A stretch of DNA of 9,256 nucleotides from Caryophanales bacterium UBA5732. Its GTDB lineage: Bacteria > Bacillota_I > Bacilli_A > Izemoplasmatales > Hujiaoplasmataceae. The DNA lies in NCBI GenBank assembly GCA_002419445.1, contig DIGC01000002.1, forward strand, positions 875-10,130. Direction: 5' to 3'. The notes under the pieces are model-generated. The model searched no databases and was not told where the DNA came from. It saw only the letters and a program-made list of their open reading frames with translations. Numbering within the stretch: position 1 is the first letter of the stretch; each line of letters opens with the position of its first letter. Shown here one piece after another: positions 1-6,117 of this stretch. The translations under genes were made by a program, and so were the position numbers.

Positions 1-803
1 CTGACATACCAATGGATTGCTGTACCAGCAACATATTGTGCAGCTTCTTTGTCTTCTAGTACCGCTTTCGCTCTTTCAACGACAATGTCTCTATTATGAT
101 CCCAAATAAATAACTTAACGTTTTTGAAATCACTATTTTTTAAAGTTGGACCAAGATAATTTTTAACGAAATCTCTTTCTTCTTCTTTGGAATACAAACA
201 AGAATCCCAAGTTTGCTTAGCAGCCGGTTCATTTTGGACGGTAAGCGCAAAAACTTTTAATCCAGCTTTCTTTACCGCTTCTAAAAACTTAATATAATAG
301 TTAGCCCAAACTTGCTGATACTCTTGTTTTAATTGTCCGCCATAATTCATATTGTTATTAGTTTTCATCCACGCTGGAGGACTCCAAGGTGAAACTAGCA
401 ATTCAATTTTTTCTTTAGCAATATCTTCTGCCCATTTTATCGTCGGAATCACATATTTAAATTCTCTTGCAATATTAAAAGTTGACAAATCTTGATCATA
501 GTCTTGAACATAAGTATAATTTCCTAAAGCAAAATCACTGCTATTCATATGAATTCTGCCCAAATTATACCCAAGTCCACTTTCTTTATTAAAATAGGCG
601 TTCATCAAGCGATATTGTTGCTCTTTTGAAAGTCTATTAATCGTATAACAAGCTGCTTCAGTAAATGCACCACCGAAACCTATGATTTTTTGGAACGAAA
701 TGCTAGAATCAATATTAATTTCAAAATCCGGTTGATTTGTAGTTTCAACCGGCATTATTTCATGTCGTAAATTATCATATTTTGAAGTGATATATATTTT
801 CAT
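1..803 (-). CDS. GH30 family glycosidase (glucosylceramidase/beta-glycosidase type), C-terminus cut by window edge
   Basis: This is the start of a leftward gene; 267 codons are visible and the rest lies beyond base 1. The translation matches the GH30 (human GBA-like) TIM-barrel family: GFGGAFTEA at about residues 42-50, a GRIHMNSSDFALGNYTY block at 82-98, SPWSPPAWMKTN at 138-149, and TVQNEPAAKQTWDS at 188-201, where E192 is the expected acid/base. WDHNRD lies at 234-239 and AIHWY at 262-266. The nucleophile glutamate should lie beyond the edge. No signal peptide is present, so the enzyme is probably cytoplasmic and would act on imported beta-glycosides; the exact substrate (beta-glucoside, beta-xyloside, beta-1,6-glucan) cannot be read. 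The ATG at 803 follows GGAGAG with about 11 bases of spacing; an in-frame GTG at 815 sits on top of that SD and is less likely. The promoter carries carbon-control-like operators, which fits a catabolic gene. Confidence 0.9.
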   Translation of the reverse strand, partial: MKIYITSKYDNLRHEIMPVETTNQPDFEINIDSSISFQKIIGFGGAFTEAACYTINRLSKEQQYRLMNAYFNKESGLGYNLGRIHMNSSDFALGNYTYVQDYDQDLSTFNIAREFKYVIPTIKWAEDIAKEKIELLVSPWSPPAWMKTNNNMNYGGQLKQEYQQVWANYYIKFLEAVKKAGLKVFALTVQNEPAAKQTWDSCLYSKEEERDFVKNYLGPTLKNSDFKNVKLFIWDHNRDIVVERAKAVLEDKEAAQYVAGTAIHWYV

Positions 804-822
804 AATTACATTCACTCTCCAA

Positions 823-836
823 CGAAAACGTTTTCG
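823..836. promoter_or_regulatory. LacI-family operator palindrome at the GH30 transcription start
   Basis: CGAAAACGTTTTCG is a perfect 14-bp palindrome with the central CG typical of LacI/GalR-family operators. It sits just downstream of the -10 and covers the predicted +1, a classical repressor position. It differs from the cre at 856-869, so a dedicated sugar-responsive regulator is plausible; no LacI-family gene is in this window. Confidence 0.75.
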
Positions 837-841
837 ATTTA

Positions 842-870
842 ATTATATAAAAAAATGTAAACGCTGTCAA
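842..870 (-). promoter_or_regulatory. Sigma-A-type promoter of the GH30 gene
   Basis: Read leftward, a perfect -35 TTGACA (870-865) is separated by exactly 17 bp from a perfect -10 TATAAT (847-842). The predicted start of transcription is near 835, leaving a leader of about 30 bases before the ATG at 803. Such a strong core promoter implies that control comes from repression, and two operator-like sites overlap it. Confidence 0.85.
856..869 (-). promoter_or_regulatory. cre-like catabolite-control operator overlapping the -35
   Basis: TGTAAACGCTGTCA on the plus strand fits the cre consensus TGWAANCGNTNWCA at every position. It overlaps the -35 box of the GH30 promoter, so a bound CcpA or another LacI-family repressor would block RNA polymerase. 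Which regulator binds is inferred. Confidence 0.75.
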
Positions 871-925
871 CAAACTTTATTCAAAAACTATATTTATAGA
901 TAAATATGTAAATATTACATATAAT

Positions 926-949
926 AAAAAGTCCACAAAAATGTGGACT
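926..949 (-). terminator. Rho-independent terminator of the guanylate-kinase-like gene
   Basis: Read leftward, AGTCCACA / TGTGGACT (8 bp, 4-nt loop; plus-strand arms 930-937 and 942-949) is followed by a T-rich tail (926-930 and beyond). It begins 11 bases after the stop codon of the leftward gene ending at 960 and separates it from the GH30 promoter. Confidence 0.85.
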
Positions 950-959
950 AATAATTTTT

Positions 960-1529
960 TTAAAAAAGCGTCAATTGTTTTCCGTTAAGTTTTTTCTTTT
1001 CGAGTAAATCAAGATAACTAAAATAAATTTGATCTGCTAAATCAGAAAGAGTAACATCAGTGGTGTCAATAATTAAATCTAACCCGTCAATTTTCTTCAA
1101 ATTAAACTCTTCTCGATCTGAATGAATTCTTTTTTTAATATCTTCAGGACTATCTTGTCTTAACTTCATTCTCTTAATTCTGACACTTTCTTTAGTTTTT
1201 AAGAAAATCGCAACTATTTGGCAATCACTTTCAGCCAAGAATGATTTTAGCCCTTGCGGTTCAAGAATTATGAATTTATCATCCGCTAATTCGTTTCTTG
1301 GCGTTCCATAGAAGTTACTGTTATAAAGAGCCGTTTCTAAAAAATATCCGTCTCTCTTTAATAAATTAAATTTGGTTTTAGAAACAAAATGATAGTCAAA
1401 ACCATCAATTTCGTTAATTCTTTTTTTTCGAGTAGTACACGTTACAACTCGAGAAATAGGATACCGATTGATCATTATTTTCGCTGATTCAGTTTTTCCA
1501 GAAGCACTTGGACCAATAAGAACTAACAT
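960..1529 (-). CDS. Guanylate-kinase-like P-loop nucleotide kinase with C-terminal QLTLF
   Basis: This 189-residue protein has the fold signature of guanylate kinase. The Walker A loop GPSASGKT is at 6-13, TCTTRKK at 30-36 matches the GMP-site TTR, IDGFDYHFV at 41-49 and FLE at 63-65 follow, and YGTP is at 74-77. Basic residues R118, R120 and R124 lie in the lid region. It is slightly shorter than standard Gmk (about 200-210) and divergent: the usual ILEID-x-QG segment is ILEPQG (88-93), lacking the conserved Asp. It may be a paralogue rather than the housekeeping (d)GMP kinase. After a Lys-rich tail the protein ends in KQLTLF, which resembles the QL(S/D)LF sliding-clamp-binding motif. The ATG follows AGGAG (1542-1538) with good spacing. 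It has its own promoter and terminator, so it is monocistronic. Confidence 0.8.
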   Translation of the reverse strand: MLVLIGPSASGKTESAKIMINRYPISRVVTCTTRKKRINEIDGFDYHFVSKTKFNLLKRDGYFLETALYNSNFYGTPRNELADDKFIILEPQGLKSFLAESDCQIVAIFLKTKESVRIKRMKLRQDSPEDIKKRIHSDREEFNLKKIDGLDLIIDTTDVTLSDLADQIYFSYLDLLEKKKLNGKQLTLF

Positions 1530-1561
1530 TAAAATTTCTCCTTAAATTATTCTTACTGTTT

Positions 1562-1590
1562 ATTATATCAAATTCTTTAGATTGTGAAAA
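1562..1590 (-). promoter_or_regulatory. Extended -10 promoter for the guanylate-kinase-like gene
   Basis: Read leftward, TGATATAAT (1570-1562) is an extended -10 element. A weak -35, TTTTCA at 1590-1585, lies 17 bp upstream. Transcription would start near 1555 and give a 26-base leader containing the SD. The 12-bp core TTTATTATATCA is repeated exactly at 6011-6022, before the three-gene operon. Confidence 0.6.
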
Positions 1591-1594
1591 GTTC

Positions 1595-1626
1595 AAAATA
1601 GATTTATCATTATTTAAAATAGATTT
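1595..1626. repeat. Two 11-bp direct repeats 21 bp apart upstream of ktrB
   Basis: AAAATAGATTT occurs at 1595-1605 and again at 1616-1626. The 21-bp period is two turns of DNA, so a protein could contact both copies on one face. The second copy touches the -35 of the KtrB promoter and both lie just upstream of the divergent kinase-like promoter. In AT-rich DNA chance is possible. Confidence 0.4.
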
Positions 1627-1653
1627 GTAAAAAATAGCGATAAGTAGTATAAT
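1625..1653 (+). promoter_or_regulatory. Promoter of the KtrB gene
   Basis: A perfect -10 TATAAT at 1648-1653 follows TTGTAA (1625-1630, 4 of 6 matches to TTGACA) with a 17-bp spacer. Transcription would start near 1660. The leader of about 25 bases contains GAGGGAG (1672-1678), six bases before the ATG. It is too short for a c-di-AMP (ydaO) riboswitch. Confidence 0.75.
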
Positions 1654-1684
1654 AATCAACGATATTTTATAGAGGGAGTACTTT

Positions 1685-3010
1685 ATGAAAAAAATAAAAT
1701 TGTCTCCTTTTGCGATTGTAGCTTTGAGTTTTTTGGCTATTATCGCCTTTGGGACTATTCTCTTAAAATTACCATTTTCAACTAAAACAGGACTAGAATC
1801 ATTATCTTGGGTAGACTCTTTATTTACATCTGCTTCAGCTGTTTGTGTTACGGGGTTATCAACCATTCCAAATATTGCTGAGACTCTATCAATTTTCGGT
1901 AAAATCGTCTTAGCATTTCTAATTCAAATCGGCGGTTTAGGAATTGTAACGCTCGCAATCTATGTTCTGGTAGTTTTGGGAATAAAAATCGGTGTCACGG
2001 AAAGATACGTTATAAAAGAGGCTCTGAACCAACACCATTTAGGCGGAATGATCAAATTAGTCAGATCCATTGTATTGACTACACTTGTAATCGAAAGTTT
2101 TGGACTTATCATCAATTTCATCGTATTTATCCAAGATTTTTCTTTTTTTGATGCTTTGGGACATGCTGCTTTTCATACGATATCATCATTCAATAATGCC
2201 GGGTTTGATATTTTAGGTGCGACATCACTTCAAAATTATAGCAGTAATATTCTTTTGAATATCAATACTATGGCTATGATTATAATTGGCGGTATTGGTT
2301 TTATCGTAATTAGAGATATTATTGATAAAAAATCTTGGAAAAACTTAAGTTTGTATTCCAAAATAGTTATTAAAACAACATTATTTTTAATCGTAGCTGG
2401 TACATTGATTATTAAATTGTTTGAGTATAACAATGTAACTTGGTTAGAAGCAATCTTCACCAGCATAACCACAAGAACAGCCGGATTTTCAACCGTTAAT
2501 ATCAGTATGTTTTCATATTCAACTTTGGTTATAATTATGATTTTCATGTTTATCGGGGCTTCACCTAACTCAACAGGTGGCGGTATTAAAACTACTACTC
2601 TTTATGTCATGTTTAAATCAATCACTAGTTTCTTATCTGGAAAACCATTCATTACCCACAAGAGAAAAATTGAAGATCAAAACAAGAATAAAGCTTTCGT
2701 TTTAGTCACACTTGCCTTTGCGGTCACAATCTTCATGTTTTTGATAGTTTCTTTGATTGAAGCTAAGAATACAAGTTACAATATGACTTTTATCGAGGTA
2801 TTATTTGAAACATTTTCAGCCTTTGGTACAGTTGGCCTTTCCATGGGGATTACACCTTATTTAATGCCAGCCTCAAAAGTTTTACTCGCTTTATTAATGT
2901 TTATCGGTAGATTAGGTCCAATCACGATTTTCGGAATTATGAATAAAAACTGGGGTCACCCAGAAACTACTCACGTTAACTACGCCGTAGAAAGAATTTT
3001 AGTAGGTTAA
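1685..3010 (+). CDS. ktrB: KtrB/TrkH-type potassium uptake channel subunit
   Basis: This is the membrane-embedded subunit of a Ktr/Trk K+ uptake system in the cytoplasmic membrane. The 441-residue length is normal for KtrB. All four M1-P-M2 repeats are visible through their selectivity-filter strands: VTGL (55-58), NAGF (171-174), TAGF (266-269) and TVGL (382-385). GASPNSTGGGIKTTT at 291-305 marks the gating loop after the third M2 and GRLGPIT (408-414) is the conserved stretch in the last repeat. The protein ends in AVERILVG, a typical KtrB tail. The ATG is preceded by GAGGGAG at 1672-1678. The gene is monocistronic, with its own promoter and a strong terminator. The cytosolic RCK partner (KtrA/KtrC) is not adjacent, so it should be encoded elsewhere, as in the KtrCD arrangement. 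Family assignment is firm; K+ versus K+/Na+ dependence is not visible. Confidence 0.95.
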   Translation: MKKIKLSPFAIVALSFLAIIAFGTILLKLPFSTKTGLESLSWVDSLFTSASAVCVTGLSTIPNIAETLSIFGKIVLAFLIQIGGLGIVTLAIYVLVVLGIKIGVTERYVIKEALNQHHLGGMIKLVRSIVLTTLVIESFGLIINFIVFIQDFSFFDALGHAAFHTISSFNNAGFDILGATSLQNYSSNILLNINTMAMIIIGGIGFIVIRDIIDKKSWKNLSLYSKIVIKTTLFLIVAGTLIIKLFEYNNVTWLEAIFTSITTRTAGFSTVNISMFSYSTLVIIMIFMFIGASPNSTGGGIKTTTLYVMFKSITSFLSGKPFITHKRKIEDQNKNKAFVLVTLAFAVTIFMFLIVSLIEAKNTSYNMTFIEVLFETFSAFGTVGLSMGITPYLMPASKVLLALLMFIGRLGPITIFGIMNKNWGHPETTHVNYAVERILVG

Positions 3011-3016
3011 AAGTTT

Positions 3017-3048
3017 AGGTCGGAGAATAAAATTCTCTGACCTTTTTT
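3017..3048 (+). terminator. Rho-independent terminator of ktrB
   Basis: A 12-bp stem (3017-3028 with 3032-3043, one G-U pair) closed by a 3-nt AAA loop is followed by a run of six T (3043-3048). It starts six bases after the ktrB stop codon. Confidence 0.95.
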
Positions 3049-3051
3049 CAT

Positions 3052-3078
3052 AAAAAAAGACCGCTTGATCGCGGTCTT
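3052..3078 (-). terminator. Rho-independent terminator of the hydrolase/acyltransferase operon
   Basis: Read leftward, AAGACCGC / GCGGTCTT (8 bp, 6-nt loop; plus-strand arms 3057-3064 and 3071-3078) is followed by a run of T (3058-3052). The upstream arm overlaps the TAA stop at 3079-3077. It stands back to back with the ktrB terminator, insulating the convergent units. Confidence 0.9.
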
Positions 3079-3775
3079 ATGCATGAAATATCTTTTTGAT
3101 TTCGTCTTTGATTGATTTAGGAAAAAAGAAAATGATAAAAAGTAGAATGAAAATTGCTAAGCCAAATGCTAAAATAGATGGCCAAGTTACTTCAATAATG
3201 TTGACGAAGACCAAGATTATCGGAATTAAAGATAGAATTACGATTGTTAATAAATAAATAATATAATCACGATAATCAACCCTCTTAATTAACAACAATC
3301 CAGATATTGCTAAATTACAGGAAGCTAATAAGAACGGCATTAAATAGTCATAAGACCACCTGCCTTCATATAGTATTTCTGTAGGATTATAGGTATACTC
3401 ATCAATAAGAATTAATAATCCGATTAAAAGTGCAGTTAATAAAAACAGTCTTAACGCAATATTTTGTCTTGAAAAAACACCAAAACTTATGACGATCCAA
3501 AAATAGAAGATACTTCCGATTGGTATCAGAGACCATAGCTTAGGATTTATGTCTAAACTCGAAAGATTAATAACTAATAAAATGATTATTGAAACTACAG
3601 TTGCAAATAAGAATATCTTTTTTGTAATTGGAAATATCTTCCGATTAACTGAAACATATTCAGGATACTTTTCGACTAAACCTTTTATGTTCTGGCCCTC
3701 AAGAACTTGTTGGCAAAGAGGACAATATTTGTTGTTTGTATTAATAGTTATCTTACATTTATCACAATACTTCAT
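3077..3775 (-). CDS. Zinc-ribbon multi-pass membrane protein (resembles DUF6320 proteins)
   Basis: This is the last gene of the three-gene operon. The 232-residue protein opens with a treble-clef/zinc-ribbon knuckle: C4-x2-C7 and C18-P-L-C21 (MKYCDKCKIT then YCPLC). After a short linker containing EKYPEY come about six hydrophobic segments near residues 52-70, 81-101, 108-124, 144-163, 171-192 and 198-218, and a basic C-terminal tail. The ATG at 3775 is preferred over an in-frame ATG at 3811 because GGAGG (3789-3785) lies nine bases before it, the product then begins directly at the zinc ribbon, and only one base separates it from the stop of the acyltransferase gene. From memory the architecture matches proteins labelled DUF6320; that match is unverified and no biochemical function is known to me. 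Context suggests a membrane partner or regulator of the acyltransferase/hydrolase pair. Confidence 0.85.
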   Translation of the reverse strand: MKYCDKCKITINTNNKYCPLCQQVLEGQNIKGLVEKYPEYVSVNRKIFPITKKIFLFATVVSIIILLVINLSSLDINPKLWSLIPIGSIFYFWIVISFGVFSRQNIALRLFLLTALLIGLLILIDEYTYNPTEILYEGRWSYDYLMPFLLASCNLAISGLLLIKRVDYRDYIIYLLTIVILSLIPIILVFVNIIEVTWPSILAFGLAIFILLFIIFFFPKSIKDEIKKIFHA

Positions 3776-3776
3776 T

Positions 3777-5075
3777 TTAATATTCCTCCACATAATTGCT
3801 TTCGATTTCAATATCGAAACCTAAATTAGTAAAATGACGGAAGAATTCTCGTTCGATTTTTGTTTCGACAATAGATCTTGTAAAAGTAATTTTAAGCCGG
3901 TCTTGAAAAGACATGATTGAGCAATTTAAGGTATTGAATTTACCTGAATAAACACCTGCGGTTACATCATAGACATATGGCTGCATTGATTCTGGAAAAT
4001 CAATTTTACCGATATTAGTTAAACTCATAGTGTTAAGTTTCATTCCCAACATATTATAACCAATTTTCAATGCATACTTTTTTAGAAAATATGGTGTGAA
4101 TCTTAGAAAGATATTCTTCTCAAAAGAGACATTTTCACTCATTTTTCGAATCAACTCACTTTTTGTCATCCCCTTTTCAAACTGTTCCTTGACTAAAGCG
4201 ATGATTTCTTCAAAAGTAATATCATCTTTTGTCATAACCATATTGGTTTTGACGAAATTAGAAAAATTTCTTAGTGTATTTGAAGGAAAATGTTTTCTTA
4301 AATTTACCGGGACAAATATTTTAACAGGATTCTGATTACTTTTAATATGACCGCGATATTGAATTTGCGTCACATATAATGTATGCATCATCAAAGCCGC
4401 AAAGTACTCAGTGATAGTGAGACCTTTTTCACGAGCTAAATCAATCATTTTTTTCGTGGACATTGTTCCCGAGATTAAACCGGTTAAGTCTTCTGATAAT
4501 GGCGTACCTTTAATTCGATATGCTCTTTTTTCAGGAACGTGTTTTTTATTTTTAGAATCGTAGAATTTAGAATTTGCGTCTTCGTATTCTTCCATACTTG
4601 GTCTTTCATATTTAGTTGATACTAGATTGTCTGGTTTAATATTTTTTCCAGTCAAGACTAAATATTCAAAGACTATGGCCTTCAACAATGCCATAACACC
4701 GGATCCGTCAGCCAAAGAATGAAACATTTCAATAATAATATCGGTATTGCGGTGCATTAATCTAAATAAATAACCATTATTCTTTTTAGGGTTAATCTCA
4801 CCGCAAACATAATGTTTTAATTCTTCAACGTAAAAAGGCTTGGAATTATAATCAAAATAACTCCAAAATAACCCTTTTTTCAATTTTACTTTAAACATTG
4901 GATACCTTGATAAAATCGCTTCAACTGCTAACTGTAATAAATCATGATCAACTACTTCGGTTAGCGTAATAGCGACACGAAAAACATTAGTTTCTCGATG
5001 GTTCGATACTTCAGGAAATATTTTACCTGAATTATCAAGTCTAAACCAAGTATCGTAACTTGATTCTCTATTCAT
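3777..5075 (-). CDS. CoA-dependent acyltransferase of the condensation/alcohol-acetyltransferase/WS-DGAT superfamily
   Basis: The product is a soluble two-lobed acyltransferase of about 432 residues. Numbering from the upstream TTG at 5090, the catalytic HxxxDG motif is FHSLADG at 123-129 (H124, D128), VNLR is at 262-265 as in the second lobe of this superfamily, and SLTNIGKI at 356-363 corresponds to the late Asn-x-Gly motif of alcohol acetyltransferases, PapA5 and WS/DGAT enzymes. Such enzymes move an acyl group from CoA or a carrier to an alcohol or amine; the acceptor here is unknown. The ATG at 5075 is chosen over the TTG at 5090: GGAAGA lies about eight bases before it and it leaves a 4-base gap after the hydrolase stop, whereas nothing SD-like precedes the TTG. 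It is the middle gene of the operon. A condensation-domain relative remains possible, but no carrier-protein gene is nearby. Confidence 0.82.
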   Translation of the reverse strand: MNRESSYDTWFRLDNSGKIFPEVSNHRETNVFRVAITLTEVVDHDLLQLAVEAILSRYPMFKVKLKKGLFWSYFDYNSKPFYVEELKHYVCGEINPKKNNGYLFRLMHRNTDIIIEMFHSLADGSGVMALLKAIVFEYLVLTGKNIKPDNLVSTKYERPSMEEYEDANSKFYDSKNKKHVPEKRAYRIKGTPLSEDLTGLISGTMSTKKMIDLAREKGLTITEYFAALMMHTLYVTQIQYRGHIKSNQNPVKIFVPVNLRKHFPSNTLRNFSNFVKTNMVMTKDDITFEEIIALVKEQFEKGMTKSELIRKMSENVSFEKNIFLRFTPYFLKKYALKIGYNMLGMKLNTMSLTNIGKIDFPESMQPYVYDVTAGVYSGKFNTLNCSIMSFQDRLKITFTRSIVETKIEREFFRHFTNLGFDIEIESNYVEEY

Positions 5076-5079
5076 ATAT

Positions 5080-6000
5080 TTATCTTCCAATCTGATTATT
5101 TATAAATTCATTTATAATTCTCCAAGCTGATCTTGAAGACGCCATTTTGTTAAATCCCAAGGGAAAAACATGAAACATTCCATCGTAGTCATGAACAATA
5201 GCGTTTTCAACCTTTTCAGCTAAGTCTAAAGTGTCAGATTCAATCAACTCATGCCCGCCAACAAACATTAACAGATCGCTAAATTCGCTGTAATCACCAT
5301 ATTTTGGCGAAATATAAGGATGACGAAAATCCATATCTCCTGCGTAATCTTTTTTAGGTAACGGCGATGTGCCGATACCAAAGAATGGGTCATTGAGTTT
5401 ATTTTTTTCGTAAGACATACCCTCAGCTGCGAAATCAGTCCAAGCCGACATTGTAATCATTGCTTTTGGCAGAGGAATCTTTTTATCTTTCAAAGCTAAC
5501 CCTAAAGCTAATGTCAAGCCACCACCGGCGGAATCGCCAGCAATTATGATATTCTGAGATTTATATCCATTATCCAATAAATAATTGTATAAATCAATCG
5601 CTTCTTCTAAAGCTTTAGGAAACGGATGTTTTGGCGCAAGTGAATAACATAGGGAATAAATACGAAGGTTTTTATTGGATTTTAAGTACTTTTTAGCTGT
5701 TTTGCGATAACTGTCATTATAACCGGAAACGTATGCGCCGCCATGAAGTTGTATTAGGGCATACTTTGATTCTTGGTTTAAATAATAGATTGTCTCAGTT
5801 TTTGTACCGTTAATATCAATGATATCATAAGTGATACTTTTACCATAAGAATATTTTTTTGATAACGTATTTGTAAAAGCAAATTTGAATTTAAAGTTGT
5901 ATCTTTCTCTGGCTGCTTTAAATTTAAAGGCAAATTTGACCAAGCCAACACCAAATTTGTCTGAAAGTTTTTGTTTGTGGAAAATATATCTAGCCATCAT
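5080..6000 (-). CDS. HSL-type alpha/beta hydrolase (esterase/lipase family)
   Basis: This is the first gene of the operon, a 306-residue alpha/beta hydrolase of the hormone-sensitive-lipase (Abhydrolase_3) type. The oxyanion-hole HGGAY is at 86-90, the family hallmark YSLAPKHPFPKALEE at 119-133, and the nucleophile elbow GDSAGG at 155-160 (S157). The acidic member probably lies in GGHELIESD (248-256) and H277 in FHVFP completes the triad. There is no signal peptide; a basic, aromatic N-terminus (residues 1-40) might touch membranes. It probably hydrolyses small acyl esters, possibly acting on the product or substrate of the next gene's acyltransferase. Two consecutive ATGs are available: GAGG (6008-6005) is four bases from the ATG at 6000 and seven from the one at 5997, so 5997 may be the true start. 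The TAA stop at 5082-5080 nearly abuts the next gene. Confidence 0.9.
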   Translation of the reverse strand: MMARYIFHKQKLSDKFGVGLVKFAFKFKAARERYNFKFKFAFTNTLSKKYSYGKSITYDIIDINGTKTETIYYLNQESKYALIQLHGGAYVSGYNDSYRKTAKKYLKSNKNLRIYSLCYSLAPKHPFPKALEEAIDLYNYLLDNGYKSQNIIIAGDSAGGGLTLALGLALKDKKIPLPKAMITMSAWTDFAAEGMSYEKNKLNDPFFGIGTSPLPKKDYAGDMDFRHPYISPKYGDYSEFSDLLMFVGGHELIESDTLDLAEKVENAIVHDYDGMFHVFPLGFNKMASSRSAWRIINEFINNQIGR

Positions 6001-6013
6001 TTCACCTCAATTT

Positions 6014-6022
6014 ATTATATCA
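6014..6022 (-). promoter_or_regulatory. Extended -10 promoter for the three-gene operon
   Basis: Read leftward, TGATATAAT (6022-6014) is an extended -10 element, identical to the one before the kinase-like gene. No convincing -35 is present (TTCAAG at 6040-6035 with a 15-bp spacer is poor). The predicted start near 6007 would leave only about seven bases before the ATG, with the SD at the very 5' end, so an unusually short leader is implied unless a second promoter lies further upstream. Confidence 0.55.
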
Positions 6023-6057
6023 TAATCGAATAAACTTGAAGTAGGAGAACAAAATTA

Positions 6058-6086
6058 TTTAAATTTGAATGATTATGCTTTATAAT
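6058..6086 (+). promoter_or_regulatory. Promoter of pepT
   Basis: A perfect -10 TATAAT at 6081-6086 is preceded at 17 bp by TTTAAA (6058-6063, 4 of 6 matches to TTGACA). Transcription would start near 6093, followed by a perfect AGGAGG (6105-6110) seven bases before the ATG. It diverges from the operon promoter within the 117-bp gap. Confidence 0.7.
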
Positions 6087-6117
6087 AGAAATGTAACTTT
6101 TACTAGGAGGTACGTCT

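Noticed and set aside
1654..1684. Possible c-di-AMP (ydaO) riboswitch before ktrB
   Set aside because: The promoter leaves a leader of only about 25 bases, too short for the aptamer.
1489..1866. Leftward open frame of 125 codons across the kinase-like/ktrB promoter region
   Set aside because: It overlaps the start of the kinase-like gene, the divergent promoters and the start of ktrB antisense. It has no SD and its composition is low-complexity.
2236..2547. Leftward open frame inside ktrB
   Set aside because: Antisense shadow of conserved KtrB membrane segments, which explains its Ile/Val richness; no ribosome site.
3549..3824. Rightward open frame antisense to the zinc-ribbon gene
   Set aside because: The opposite strand has zinc-ribbon cysteines, a good SD and operon spacing; this frame has no family features.
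4096..4335. Rightward open frame antisense to the acyltransferase gene
   Set aside because: Shadow of a conserved coding region; no SD or recognisable motif.
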